Source of the DNA: Viola odorata
Lineage: Eukaryota > Streptophyta > Magnoliopsida > Malpighiales > Violaceae
DNA: 64,000 nucleotides
Direction: 5' to 3'
Assembly (NCBI GenBank): GCA_963691705.1
Contig: OY829545.1
Coordinates: 28,011,475 to 28,075,474 of the forward strand
Below are positions 30,258 to 41,276 of the stretch, in pieces. How positions within the stretch are numbered: the first letter of the stretch is position 1; each line of letters begins with the position of its first letter. Position numbers and translations under genes: made by a program. The notes beneath the pieces were generated by a model, which worked only from the letters and a program-made list of their open reading frames with translations, made no database searches and was not told the DNA's origin.

Positions 30258-32456
30258 CTACTCCTCCCTGAAAGAGAGAAAACCCTCCTCGCCTTCGCCT
30301 AAATCCTTTATCTTCTTAGAGGCGTAATCAGCCAACTTAGACGAATCAACAGTCCCCTGGCGATAGAGATCTATAAATCCGGCGATACAGACCTCCATGG
30401 TCTTGTTTTTCCACCAAGCTATCTTTGAAGGTACTTTAGCCAGATCCGTGTCGCGGGACAATATCTCTTCACGAAGGAGAGAGTTTCTTTTGTTGGCCGT
30501 CACCAATTCCGCCTCCAGCAGCTCTACCTTAGCCTTCCCCTTTGATTTTTCTCGCGCGAGCTCTGTCTGACAGTCGTTCAACTCTGCCTGGGTTCGACTC
30601 TGAAGCTTCTTCAGCTCTGTTACTTTCGCCAAAGCGGCGTCTAGTTGTTCCTTCGAATCGTGAGAGCGCCGAACCTTGTCGCCTTGATCCTCGAGAAAAT
30701 AATAAAGTTCGCGGAAGCTGGCCAGCATGTCGTTCAGAAGGCGTCTGTGCTGGATTTCAGGGGGATGCCGCAGGAACTCTTCCTTGTCCTTCGAGGAACT
30801 GAACATTTGGCCCACTATAGAGCCTACCGGCTCATCTCGCGATAACGGATCCGATATCCCTAAAGCGCGAAGCCCGTTAGTACCAAAAGATGACAGATCC
30901 AGCTGGTATGCGACATTTCCTTGAGGACTTTGAGGAGAAAGATTGGTGATATAGGGAGGAGAGCAACTTTTTGCGGAACTACCAATGCCCGAAATCAAAG
31001 AAAGGAATAAGGGCTGAGGCTTTCTCGGCGGAGGGTTAAGAGGAACACTTGGGTTCGAAACCGGCATGGTCACATCCGGAATATAGGAAGAGATCGGAGA
31101 ATCAGGACTACTAGACGGCAAGGGTGAGTCCACCACCGCCGAAACCTCATTAGCTTTGGAAGGAACGACAGAAGGCACCTTGACAACCTCCGCCATCTGC
31201 GAGGTACTCGTGACATGAGAAGTATCAACCCCCGTGGTAGGAACTGCGTTAACTTCCCTCAAGGGAGGAACCGGTGGACCAGTTTTCTCTTTTCGGGTTT
31301 TCTCTCGGCAGCCATCTCTTCACTATCGTCCTTGGTCGACTCTGCCACGGGGTCATTCTTTCTCGCCCTAAGCTTCATTCGTTGGGCGGAGGTGGCACGA
31401 CGTAGCCCGGAGTCAGCATCCATGCTCTCGCTATCGCTGTCAATTATCCCAGTCGCAGGACGACTCAGAGTCACTCCCCTGTCCCGAGGCGGCAACCAAT
31501 TCTCAAGAAAACGAGAAGGTTGAGCGGAAGCACTGCGTGTCGCGACGGTCTTAGTTCTCCTTCTCCTCGGCGGGATAGTCGGACGGCTGGAGCTTTCAGG
31601 TGGTGGAGAAGGGGGTAATGTCTAGAGCGGCACCATGTTCAGAGGAGCGTTATTTCCACCAGAGGAACGACCCTCAGCGCTACCTGCCAGTGAAACATGT
31701 TAATATAGCAAGCAAATCGAAGCAATAACGTGGCAAAAGAAAAACTCACCAATGACACACTCTTTCAAGGGTCTGAATTGAGTAAATTCCCGAATGCGAA
31801 AAGGCCCTTCTATTTCTAACAGGGCGGTAACATGGGACACGTCAGTACCAGACAGTACTTCTGGTTTTCTCCAAGCGGCGCTGGTAATCTCTCGGTTAAA
31901 ACCTCCGCGCCACCAGCGGGACGGCAGGCGAAGGGTGAAGAAGCCATTTTTCTAGTTGTCCACGCTCTCCTCAAAACCTTTGAAAGTTCCGCCAGAAAAA
32001 TTGCACGACGACGTCATTCCATCTTGGGGTGATATCCACCAAGCAGTCGCGACAGCTCAAGTTGAAAAATGTGCGGAACAGATCGAGGGATAGAGTGAAA
32101 ATACGCTTCATCTTACATGCCCGAAGGAAGGCATAAATCCCACACCAGGAAGGCGGAGTTATTTAAACGGGATTGAGATCGTAATGATTTAGCAGCTTCA
32201 TCAGAGAAGTATGGATCGGGAGATGAAACCCGTAGAGGAACATCTTGAAATAAACCAGTCGGAACATTCCCCACATGGCATCATGAAGCCGAATATCCTT
32301 CGTAGGGATATAACGGCGACAACCCAGAGGGAAGGTGATACCGTTCTCCTCTAACTCTGCCCTCAAAACTTCATTACAATCAAAAATACTACGAGCTCTC
32401 CTAGCCTCGAGATCTATGGGATTTTCGGTACCCGCAGTAGCTCTAGCACGAGACAT
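30258..32456 (-). pseudogene. TatA antisense T28a gene (2 exons, Transposase_28-like)
   Basis: ATG at 32454-32456 (MSRARATAG). Exon 1 (32456-31750) has the T28 domain: IRLHDAMWGMFRLVYFKMFL, GFHLPIHTSLMKLL. TAA at 32163-32165 replaces the Gln codon kept in TatB. A one-base shift near FQRF and a TAG follow. The intron is 31684-31749 (66 bp, GTGAGT to CAG). Exon 2 (31683-30258) has a TAG soon after its start, a basic PPRRRRTKTV block, an acidic IIDSDSESMDADSG block, a frameshift near 31260, then a long open coiled coil (ELNDCQTELAREKSKGKAKV) ending DLGEGEEGFLSFREE. Domain order equals TatB T28a. Confidence 0.75.
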
Positions 32457-32929
32457 AAGGGACTGAAAAAATAAAACTACGATGAGAGAGGAACAAAATA
32501 CCTGGAGCAAAAAGCCAGTAAACAGGCCGTCGGCGCCGGCGAGCAGTTGCAGAAACTCCTCTTGAGCAGGAAGAAGCGCAGGAGAAAAAGAAAGTGCGAT
32601 TTTTTTTGAAGTATTGGCAAAAGTAATGAAAGAGAATAGTGGTTCTCTTATAAAGGTCGAACTTGAAGAAGAGACAGCCTGTAAAAGTGAGACACGTGCG
32701 GAGCAGAAAGTGATGCGTGGACAGTCATTTATGTCTTTGGGAAGAAGACAGTTACTGACTAAAAACCGAAAGAAGGTTGCACTCAGCAACAATTATCCCT
32801 CCGCGGCAACCCTTGACGCTTGAAGAAATAGCGCGAGAAGGCGATAGGGGAACAAAGGAAAAATGAAGCGTTATCTTATTCATTTTTGAAAAGCCATACG
32901 ACATCTACAAAGAGGCAAGACACGCTAAA

Positions 32930-33373
32930 CTAATCGCCATCAGACCAAGAGATATCATAACAATAAACTACATCATCATCCGAGAACGATAACTCTCTGC
33001 GGATAGGAGGGAAAGGCTCATCAACCCTTTTTCCTATACATATCATTGATCGGCCTGACTCCTCCTCAGCGGCTGATTGACCTAACTCCCTGCGTATCAT
33101 TACCGTTTCAGCGCTCGCGCAGGCAGGGAGAGCCATTTTTGGCGAATCACGAGGAAGAAGAGATGGTTCATTCCCCTTTTGAATAGAAGGAACGGGAGAA
33201 TTAAAAAGCAGTTCAGACACCTTTAAGGCTTTTTTCCTCAGCCTCTTTCGGCCCCACCGGCAGACGAACGGCCTCCACGGAGGCGACGGAGGAGGATTGT
33301 CTGAATCTGGCGAAGTCGAAGGAGTTAGTGGAGAATCCCGCGCAGCAGTATCCAAAAAATAAGAATCAGCCAT
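32930..33373 (-). CDS. TatA antisense gene B
   Basis: 147 codons, ATG at 33371-33373 (MADSYFLDTAARDSPLTPS). It keeps TSPDSDNPPPSPPWRP near the N-terminus, a basic WGRKRLRKKALK cluster and the acidic-aromatic end DDDVVYCYDISWSDGD. Open throughout. The ends align with the TatB copy (26304-26759) while the middle is unalignable by eye, which points to two short functional termini. TATTTAAT lies about 70 bp upstream. The frame is open upstream of the chosen ATG, but TatB has no matching sequence there. Function unknown. Confidence 0.65.
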   Translation of the reverse strand: MADSYFLDTAARDSPLTPSTSPDSDNPPPSPPWRPFVCRWGRKRLRKKALKVSELLFNSPVPSIQKGNEPSLLPRDSPKMALPACASAETVMIRRELGQSAAEEESGRSMICIGKRVDEPFPPIRRELSFSDDDVVYCYDISWSDGD

Positions 33374-33862
33374 GAGATCACAGAAAACCTGCCAAAAGGA
33401 AAAATAAACAAGAAGATGAACGGAAAAAAGGGAAAGAATCCCATTAAATAGCCAAAAAAAAAGGGGAAAACGCTTTTCGATCATCCGGCACGACTCTTGA
33501 GAACTGACACGCATAGAACCTGGAGTGCAAATCTAGATTTGCAGTCACGCCTGTTGGAATCTCCCACAGATTGAGGAAAACTGAAAATCAGCCCAATCAG
33601 TTGACACTGAAGTGGCGGCACAGAATTAATGCAGAACGGTTAGCGAGGAAACCGTCGTGAAAAAATCGTCCAATGACCGACTCGTTTTCAGTTGGGCTGA
33701 GGTGGCCTTCAACTGAAAAAAGGACAACTGGCGCATTAAAGAAGAAAAACAGTCGCAAGCGGCATGATAAAAATAGTTTATTTATTATGGCCTAACGGCC
33801 GAGAGGTACAGCGACATAAAAGAAAAAGAAAAGAAAAAAAGGCTCAAAGGGAGCCACAGCCG
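33374..33862 (-). promoter_or_regulatory. Upstream region of TatA antisense B
   Basis: 489 bp with no gene. It contains the motif CTCGTTTTCAGTTGGGCT at 33681-33698, shared with TatB and TatF. On the antisense strand this contains AGCCCAA, which resembles plant site II (TGGGCY) promoter elements. Confidence 0.45.
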
Positions 33863-34240
33863 TCAGGCGTCAGAACCAGCATCCTCGGGTACAATAGGAA
33901 TGTCTCTCAGGGAGTCCACAACCAGAGTAAGGTCAGTAGAGGTGACCCTCATTCCCTTCAGGCAGCACCCCAGCATGTCCTTGCGCTGCTGCAGCATGGC
34001 GATCACCACTTGAATCCGAGCGATGGAGGTGGCCAACTTCGACACGCTCTCTAAAGGACTAAAATCCTCTAGAGATGTGGCTCCCAGCCTGAAATGGAGT
34101 GGGGTCAACATCCCTTGCAACTCCAAGATATCCTCGGAGGTCTTGATCAGCATGTTCTCCAGGAACCCAACGTCACCATCATTGAGGTTCTTGAGAGTAT
34201 GGCCCTTGGAAAGGAGGAAATTTTTGGTCAAATGATCCAT
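33863..34240 (-). CDS. TatA antisense gene A
   Basis: 125 codons from ATG at 34238-34240 (MDHLTKNFLLS), uninterrupted. Same helical layout as the TatB copy: LKNLNDGDVGFLENMLI, KTSEDILELQGMLTPL, MLQQRKDMLGCCLKGM, LRDIPIVPEDAGSDA. About 60% identity with one or two small gaps. A TATAAAT on the - strand at 34296-34302 lies about 60 bp upstream, a plausible promoter. No known family is recognised. Confidence 0.7.
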   Translation of the reverse strand: MDHLTKNFLLSKGHTLKNLNDGDVGFLENMLIKTSEDILELQGMLTPLHFRLGATSLEDFSPLESVSKLATSIARIQVVIAMLQQRKDMLGCCLKGMRVTSTDLTLVVDSLRDIPIVPEDAGSDA

Positions 34241-34976
34241 GATGCAGATTACGAAAGAAAAAGATGAGATGAACTTGAGTGGAGAAAGCTCTCAGATTTA
34301 TAGGATCCGAGAAATGGGCCTTTGGAAAGAGAAGGTCCTCAAAAGACGAGCCGCCCCGTTACCATCAAAGACCGATGGACCTGAGGGGGAAACGAGGATC
34401 GACGTCAACATGCTATTAAGGATGCAGGTACTCGAGAGGAGTACGAACCAAAATCCTAGAAAATGCGAAGGAGCATGATATTACAGGTAGCCATGACGTA
34501 AAAACTGCACAACTGTAGGTATCCACAGTGTAAAGCCACGACGATGTCGCAGGTAGCTCCTGGCAGCATAAAACCTCGCCGATATCACGGGTATCTGGTG
34601 GTATAAAGCCGCACAAGTTGTGGGTAGCCCATGGCGTAAACCCGCGTCAATATCGCTGACTCCATGAGCGAAAAGGAAAGAAGGAACCCGCGTGTTCTCG
34701 AAACTCTCTGAACCTAGTCACAACCCGCAGCGACACCTATAGTGGTCCGTCAACATCGACAACTCTCCTACAGCACGGACGAGTTTGTAACCTTCTGAGC
34801 GTCGTCGATGGCCCAGGCAGGTTAATACCGCTAGGCGAAAGCGACACCCTAATGGTTCCGGACGAGTTAACGGCATCTCTCGCTGATTCCTTGACACCCC
34901 ATGAGGACGATTTTTAGGACAAGCACGAAGACCGGAATCTGCTTGCTCAGAGGAAAGCTCCCGACCTAGGTGCTGC
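34241..34976 (+). other. TatA 3' end region, LTR not resolved
   Basis: By analogy with TatB the 3' LTR of TatA should start within about 100-200 bp of gene A. A purine stretch (GAGGGGGAAACGAGGA, 34383-34398) could be the polypurine tract, but no second LTR copy is in the window to confirm it. The region includes a diverged tandem array (34470-34655) and ends at the TG of element C (34977). Confidence 0.4.
34470..34655 (+). repeat. About 36 bp diverged tandem repeat, 5 copies
   Basis: Five units share AGGTAGCC-ATGGCGTAAA-CCGC-like sequence: for example AGGTAGCCATGACGTAAAAA, AGGTATCCACAGTGTAAAGC, AGGTAGCTCCTGGCAGCATA and GGGTAGCCCATGGCGTAAAC. Unit length is about 33-39 bp. The repeats are strongly diverged, so the array is old. 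Confidence 0.65.
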
Positions 34977-35907
34977 TGTTGATACCCGAATTTTGACGCT
35001 ATTTTTAATTGATTTTATCATTTCTGTTATTTACTTAATTTACTATCAGTTTTAGTTGATTTACTGTCGCTAGCATTTTTAAAATTTTCATCGCGTTTTA
35101 GCATCGTCGTTAGCATCGTCAGCTTTCGAAATCGCATTTTTAATTTTTCGGCATGTATTTTCATTATTATTATTATTATTTTTAGCCTTAAAAGTCACAT
35201 TTTTTATTATCCGGCAGTCGTTTGCTAGTTTTTTATTCGTTTTAGGTCATCACATGAATTTTAGGATTTTTAATATTTTAGCGCATTTTTTAGTATTTTT
35301 ATTATTTTATTATTATTTTTATTCGAGCTTTTATTGGACCCGAGTAAGTCCGCTCGGACAATAGCTCAACTTTAAAATGTTTTCCATCAACTAGTTGCTA
35401 GCTTTTTTTCTGCTCGCAACGGTCTACAACGTTTCGTGTAATTTTCGACGTAACATTTTTATTTTTTCGTTCGCGCGTTTCACGCTTTTGAATGGGAAAA
35501 TAAACGCACTAAACGGAAAATTTTCATTATTCGCTTTATACGGTTAGACTCGTCGTATTTTTCTCTACGCGCAGGTACTGTCGGTTCAAAAAGTCTGAAC
35601 GATTGCTCGCAGGACTCAGCTCGAGGCCATTAAAAAAAGATAAAGGGCAAGTTGATCACAATCGTTGATCTGGTCAACTAAAAAAAGTCAACCAGATCAA
35701 CGGTTGACTAATTAATCAACCATGGTGCATATGCACCATGGACGTAAACAGCAGCGGAGCAGGCCACCAAGCAGCCTGCTCCCGTCGAGTCCAAGCAGTT
35801 TCCTGTCCCTTCGATCATCATCACCCTCGACCTAGACCAGCCCCGCCATCTCCCGGTCACGGCCTCCACGCGCACAGCTGCGTCTCTCTCCTCACGCGAC
35901 TTCGGGC

Positions 35908-35915
35908 TATAAATA
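35908..35915 (+). promoter_or_regulatory. TATA box in element C 5' LTR
   Basis: TATAAATA in the context CGACTTCGGGCTATAAATAC. The same box and context occur in the second LTR at 45222-45229. Confidence 0.75.
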
Positions 35916-36402
35916 CAGCCCCTCTCCCAACGTTCAAACGGTACCAAATTGGCAAGGAAAACTTGCTCTCTCTCCCTCTTGATCAGCTTGCTCATTTAGA
36001 GCGACAATCGCCCAGTTCAAAGTTTGAAATGTGAGCTTTCTCTCTCTAGCTCGTTTTTGGTTTTTAAGGAAGTTTTTCTTTTAATTCGTTTAGCTCGTTC
36101 TTGAGTAAATAAATTGCTTTCTTTTATGCCATTAATTCACATACATGATGTAGATTAAATACACGTTTTCAATTTTAAAAATCGTTAGCTAGATTGTGCG
36201 AATTAATTAGTTTTCAATAATTAACGATTTTGTCATTTTTTCAAAATTAAACTCGGTAGGTTTTGTATTAAAATTCGAGCTTCTTACGGTTGAGACGCCG
36301 TCGAGGAGACGAGCGTCTCGGTACGAAGATCACGAGAAACGAGCAAGGGAAGCCGGAGCTTGGCCGCCGGCAGTAGCGCCGACGACCAAGGAAAAGGATG
36401 AT

Positions 36403-36463
36403 GAACAGTGCCATGTTTCGGCACTGTTCACGTGTGTAAGGGTGATGGGCCAAGCCCATCACC
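36403..36463 (+). other. Two adjacent perfect hairpins in element C LTR
   Basis: First hairpin: arms GAACAGTGCC and GGCACTGTTC (36403-36412, 36420-36429), 7 nt loop. Second: arms GGTGATGGGC and GCCCATCACC (36441-36450, 36454-36463), loop CAA. Both recur in the other LTR (near 45719-45745 and 45757-45779), where the second loop is TTG. They lie about 500 bp after the TATA box, inside the predicted transcript. Confidence 0.85.
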
Positions 36464-36599
36464 ATTAAAATGTTTTCCTTGGGCCAGGCACTATTCCTGG
36501 CCCATTTTCAATTTTCCTTTCATTTTTTAATTGGGCCCAGCCCATTTTCAATTCTTTCCGAGACTTCGGATCACCCTTTTTCGTAAAAATAATTCGTAT

Positions 36600-37330
36600 G
36601 CTTCGTATGATTATTTTCCGCACTATCAACTGTTTAATTTTCTGTACATATCAACTGTTTAAATTATTCGCACTTTAAATTTCCGCAATTTACTTTCGGC
36701 AATTTAAATTCAATTATTCATTTTACCGCCTACATGGTCGGTCGCATTTTAATTCTCGTAAATATCAACTGTTTTAATTTTCTGCAAATATCAACTGCTT
36801 TAATTTTTCGCAAGCTGCTGGAAATTCTTCCGCAACATCAATTATTTTATTCTCTGTACTATCAACTGTTTTAATTTTCTGCAAATATCAACTGCTTTAA
36901 TTTTTCGCAAACTGCTGGAAATTCTTCCGCAATATCAAATATTTTATTTTCTGCAAATATCAATTGTTTTATTTTCTGCAAATATCAATTGTTTTATTTT
37001 CTGCAAATATCAATTGTTTTATTTTCCGCAACATCAACTGCTTTAATTTTTCGCAAGCTGCTGGAAATTCTTCCGCAACATCAACTGTTTTATTTTCTAC
37101 AATATCAATTGTTTTATTTCCTGCAAATATCAAACTATTTATTTCCTGCAAATACTAAATGTTTATTTTCTGCAAAATATCAATTGTTTTAAATTCCGCA
37201 CTTATCATACTACTGGAAATTCTTACGCAAATATCAACTGTTTTATTTTCGGCAATATCAATTGTTTTATTTTCCGCAAATATCAACTGTTTACTTTCTG
37301 CAAATTATCCAACTGTTTTAAATCCCCTGT
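36600..37330 (+). repeat. AT-rich short tandem repeat zone in element C LTR
   Basis: Many imperfect copies of AATATCAACTGTTTTATTTTCTGC, unit about 25-27 bp, with interspersed CGCAAGCTGCTGGAAATTCT blocks. The second LTR has a shorter version at 45930-46320. Confidence 0.8.
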
Positions 37331-37381
37331 GAATCGTCAACTGCATTCAATTTTTCTGCAATCATATCAGCATTTAAATTC

Positions 37382-37815
37382 TCGTATGCTTAGAATCAAT
37401 CACTTTTCGCATGTAATCAACGTAGCATTTAATTCTCGTATGCGTAGAATCAATCATTTTTCGCATGTAATCAACGTAGCATTTAATTCTCGTATGCGTA
37501 AAATCCATCATTTATCGCATGCAATCAATGTAGCATTTAAATTCTCGTATGCGTAAAATCAATCATTTTTCGCATGCAATCAACGTAGCATTTAAATTCT
37601 CGTATGCGTAAAATCAATCATTTTTCGCATGCAATCAACACAGCATCTAAAATCTCGTATGTGTAAAATCAATCATTTTTCACATGCAATCATGTCATCA
37701 TTTAAATCTCGTATGCGTAAAATCAATCATTTTTCGCATGCACTCAACTCAGCATCTAATTCTCGTATGCGTAAAATCCATCATTTTACGCATGCAATCC
37801 ACTGTCATTTAAATT
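37382..37815 (+). repeat. 54 bp tandem repeat in element C LTR, 8 copies
   Basis: Each unit starts CTCGTATGCGTAAAATCAAT, contains CATTTTTCGCATGCAATCAA with the palindrome GCATGC, and ends in GCATTTAAATT. Unit length is 53-55 bp. The second LTR has about six related copies at 46330-46690. Confidence 0.88.
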
Positions 37816-38744
37816 TTCGCACTCATAAAATTGCTTATTTATTTCTCAAGCTATCGCTAACACCCTCATTTTGTTGGTTTTAATTTCAAGCTTCGCTCGA
37901 AAGTACGCCTTTCGATTCCTTTTTATTTATTCAACGCTTTTCGTAAATATCAATCGTACGCATGATATATAGAACTGCTAGAATTAAAATCAACTCGCAT
38001 GAACAACGTGTTTAAAGAGTTGCTTAAAATGCCATGCTCATGTGATTTTAAATTCTCGCATATATTAACTGCATGTACATGGGGACTTTCGATCCCACAT
38101 CAGTTTTTCACTTCAAAATCTATCTTTTAAATTTGTACTCTGTTAGCAATCCATGATAGGATCACGTAGCAATTAATTTAATCATGCATGGCCCGATGAT
38201 GAAATAAGAGGGCGCTCATTCAGTCTTACAGAAAATTCAGTCCCATCACGTTACGTTCAAGAATAATCAATCGGTCTTGATAAACGGTAACCCCGTTCGA
38301 AAGATGAATAAACGGTAACCCCGTTCAACGATTAATTATTCCTGAACGTCACGATCATAGAAAAAGACTAAAGTGACGATTCCTCTGAGGGTCCCCATTT
38401 CAAAATAAAAACGCATTTTATCAAACACCTTTTTAAAACACCTCTCTCATCAACCGGTAACCGTTTTTTGATGTGACTCGGGTGCCTAACACCTTCCCGA
38501 GACCATAATACGACCCCGAACCTTTGTCTGGGGTCCAGACCCCCTTTTTGTGCCTTTAGTTTTTTTACTTATTATATTTCCTATGCCATGACGATTAAGG
38601 TTCCCTAAACCTAGCAACCAAATTAGGGTGGTGACTTCATTGCATGTTGCGAGGTGTCTGTTTACGCCGAGCATTGTAAGGTCCCAAATTTCGTTGCACA
38701 CTCGCAAATGACTTCTTTGTTAATTTTCGTGGGGCGTGACAGTT

Positions 38745-38762
38745 TGGCGACTTCACTGGGGA
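38745..38762 (+). other. Element C primer-binding site, tRNA-Arg-like
   Basis: TGGCGACTTCACTGGGGA starts four bases after the LTR. It matches 15 of the first 17 bases of the complement of the plant tRNA-Arg(ACG) 3' end as I remember it. tRNA-Arg priming is known for Ogre elements. Confidence 0.75.
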
Positions 38763-40320
38763 ACTTAGGTTCGGAGCCGGTTTTATCTTTTCAGAGAGGT
38801 GTTTTATTTGTTTATTTATTTTATTTGCTTTGATCAATTGCTGGTCTGTTCATTTATTTGCTTTATCAATTGTCATATGCATTTCATAGCGCCCTACACC
38901 CAGGGGACAATTACCAAAATAGGAGGGTAGTAGTGACGCCCTAGGACCTGGGTAGTGTTCACCAACCCCAACTCGGATGAACCCCTAAAGCCAGTCGAAA
39001 GGTTACTCGATTTCGCAAGGAATCGGGACACTGGACGACACTTTAGGGACCTTTTCATGGTATCATCCGGGAACCGTTCAAGCCAGTTAGAGGTGTTGGA
39101 ATAAGAGCCCCAGCACGTGCATCATGATTATACCTGTTTGTCGTGGCTCTATTTGTCTTGTTGGCATATTGACGTGATTTTTTCTGTTATACGAACTGCG
39201 GATTTCTTACACGTGCAGGTTACTTTGCATTTAAAATTTTATTTTTTGTCCTACAGGACCCGTTTTGCTCATTCAATATGTCGGCACCTACACTACTTTC
39301 ACTTGATATTTTCGGGGAACGAAGTTTCAACGATCAGGCACTGCAAAGCCGAATTACCGCGTTAGAGGCTGAGTTAGAGATGCAGAAAGGGGAGTTGGCT
39401 TCGATGGAATACCTTTGGCAGGAGAACTCTGATGTCCAGGATTGACACCTTCATGGGAAGACTCGGATATCAGCAAAACTTTTCTTTTTCATGTAAAATA
39501 GGATCCCTAACTTCATCTAGTCTAGCCATTTTTGATGAATTTAGGTAGCTGGCTAGTTCACTACATCTTGTAAAAACTTTTAATAAAGTCGTACTCTTTC
39601 GGATATTTATTAAATCGCCTCAACTTTCCATTACCCCTCCAATACAAACTCCAAAAAACCATCGCAAAACAAAAAGAGAAAATCCCTCCGGGATAAAACA
39701 CAATCGTCTCACCGAAATTCCAAAAAATCAAACCAAGTATTCAAAACATCCAAGTATCGCTCACTTATGGCCATGTCTTTCTAGTTTATCACAAAAAACT
39801 CCAAGTTCATAAAAAGATTGTCGTCTCTCCCCTCGGTTGAGTTCACCAGACGTCAGGCCCTGCGTTATTTGAGACCACACAGTAAAAGAGATCTTCCTAT
39901 CATGGCGGCATTGGTTGCCCCTGTTGATTTGGGTTTCGCAGATAGCATCTCCAATTGCTTCACATCGTTGGAATGAATAAAGGCTTCTGTCGTATCTTGT
40001 CAATGATCGGGATATCACGCCTCTCCGACCACCTTGAAAATATCAAGTGAAAGTGTAGCCGGAAAAATGAATAAGCAACATGGAGGCCTTGGGATTGCAT
40101 CGCCCATACTCACTTTTATTTCTTTTCACTTGTCTTTTTCAGGTTAACGATGGCTCCCAGGAGGCGAACTAACCCCCACTTTTCATCAAATTTTGTGTGA
40201 CGGTTCACACCCCCACTTTTGTCAAAATTTCTAACTTTAGACACTACTGATTATTTTCTTTTCTTTCCTACTTGCAGGATGGAGGTATGAAGGGAAGCCG
40301 TACACATAGTCTAGCCTACG
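38763..40320 (+). other. Element C leader with Gag-like remnant
   Basis: Leader sequence (ACCTGGGTAGTGTTCACCAA) is shared with element D near 52340. A 55-codon ORF at 39278-39445 begins MSAPTLLSLDIFG and has a coiled coil (ITALEAELEMQKGELASMEY). It looks like a truncated Ogre Gag N-terminus, as in D at 53167. The rest of the stretch has no recognisable coding. Confidence 0.6.
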
Positions 40321-41150
40321 ACTTTAAACAAGGACGCTTTGTGCAACGAGAATTCCAACGTGGGGGCAAGCGAGTGAAGTGACGACCAAAAGAAGGCGTG
40401 GAAAAATGTCCAAGCTCATTTTTTAGGGGAGTTGTCCTTTACGTTTTTACAATTTCCCCTTTTGCAATTTATTTTTCTGTAAATTATGCTTTCTCAATTT
40501 GTATTTCCGCGATTCTACATTTCATGTGTAACGAGACTTGCAAACTTGGGGGCAAGCAATGAAATTCAAAAGAATGTTGATCCAAAAAACATAAGACTCA
40601 AATGCAAGCCATAGTCGAGCCTACGACTATAAACAAGGGCGCTTCGTGGGAGGCAACCCACGTGTTCTTTTCAATTATTGTATCTTTCGTTAATTCAACG
40701 TCTCGGGATACCTTTTCCCTATGAATTTACTATTTAACTGTCTCTTCATTTTAGTGCAATGAGACTTGTAAACTTGGGGGCAAGCGAATGAAGTGACGAC
40801 CAAAGGAAGACGTTGAAAAATGTCAAAGCTCATTTTTCAAGGAAGTTGTCCTTTATGTTTACAATTTCCCTTTTCGCAATTTAAGTTTCTGTAAATTAGG
40901 GTCTCGCAATTTACATTTATGTAGTTTTGCATTTCAGGTGCAACGAGACTTGTAAACCTGGGGGCAAGCAAGTGAAGTGACGACCAAAAGAAGATGTCAA
41001 AAAATGTTAGAGCTCATTTTTCAGGGAAGTTGTCCTTTCACATTTTTACAATTTCTGTTTCCCAATTTACGTTTCCGTAATTTATGTATTCACAATTTAC
41101 ATTTTCGTAATTTTTTCCACTATTTACATTATTGCAAGAGTGCGTGCGTC
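40321..41150 (+). repeat. About 200 bp repeat with CTTGGGGGCAAGC-type motif, 4 copies
   Basis: Four units of about 185-225 bp. Each has CAACGAGACTTGTAAACTTG followed by GGGGCAAGC, GTGAAGTGACGACCAAA and CAGGGAAGTTGTCCTTT. Key G-runs lie at about 40361, 40548, 40775 and 40960. The spacing sequence is rich in CAATTTACATTTTCGTAAT variants. The same G-rich motif occurs once in D (near 54656) and inverted in the Athila element (near 56850). Confidence 0.75.
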
Positions 41151-41211
41151 ATGTTGGCTAAAATCCTTAGTTTTCACAAAATTTTCTCTTTATACATATG
41201 CAACTTGGGCT

Positions 41212-41276
41212 AAAAAAAAGGGGGGGGGGAAGAAAAAAAAAAGAAAAAGAAAAAGAAAAAAAAGAAAAGGGGAAAA
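41212..41276 (+). other. 65 bp pure purine tract
   Basis: A8 G10 followed by A/G-only sequence up to GAAAAGGGGAAAA. It resembles an expanded polypurine tract and could form triplex DNA. Confidence 0.75.

Larger units (their letters stand above)
1..34460 (+). mobile_element. TatA: Tat-lineage Ty3/gypsy element, 5' truncated by the window, hosting two nested insertions
   Basis: The old outer element is seen as four pieces: 1-2681, 10250-11965, 28395 to about 34460, and the junctions between them. It enters the window inside pol (RNase H), continues through a second archaeal-type RNase H and integrase, then a structured repeat zone and an antisense gene cassette. The pieces rejoin cleanly when the CRM element (TSD TAATC at 2677-2681 and 10250-10254) and TatB (TSD ACAGA at 11961-11965 and 28395-28399) are removed; TatB interrupts intron 2 of one antisense gene. 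The extra RNase H and post-pol antisense ORFs are known Tat-clade traits. The 3' boundary is uncertain because I could not recognise its LTR before element C starts at 34977. Confidence 0.85.
34977..38741 (+). repeat. Element C 5' LTR (3765 bp)
   Basis: Starts TGTTGATACCCGAATTTTGAC, like the LTR of D (TGTTCATACCCGAATTTTGAC at 49621), and ends GGGGCGTGACA. It has a TATAAATA box at 35908-35915 followed by CT-rich sequence, two hairpins at 36403-36463, a ~25 bp AT-rich repeat zone and a 54 bp tandem array. Its alignment with 44726-47581 covers 35441-38741 with many substitutions and different repeat numbers. Confidence 0.85.

Noticed and set aside
35708..35995. Opposite-strand ORFs in the C LTR (also 44959-45243)
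   Set aside because: Partial similarity comes from the two LTR copies, with frameshifts between them. No protein evidence.
35738..36034. 98-codon ORF around the element C TATA box, and similar ORF at 44889-45347
   Set aside because: The LTR copies do not preserve the frame between them; the box and hairpins explain conservation better.
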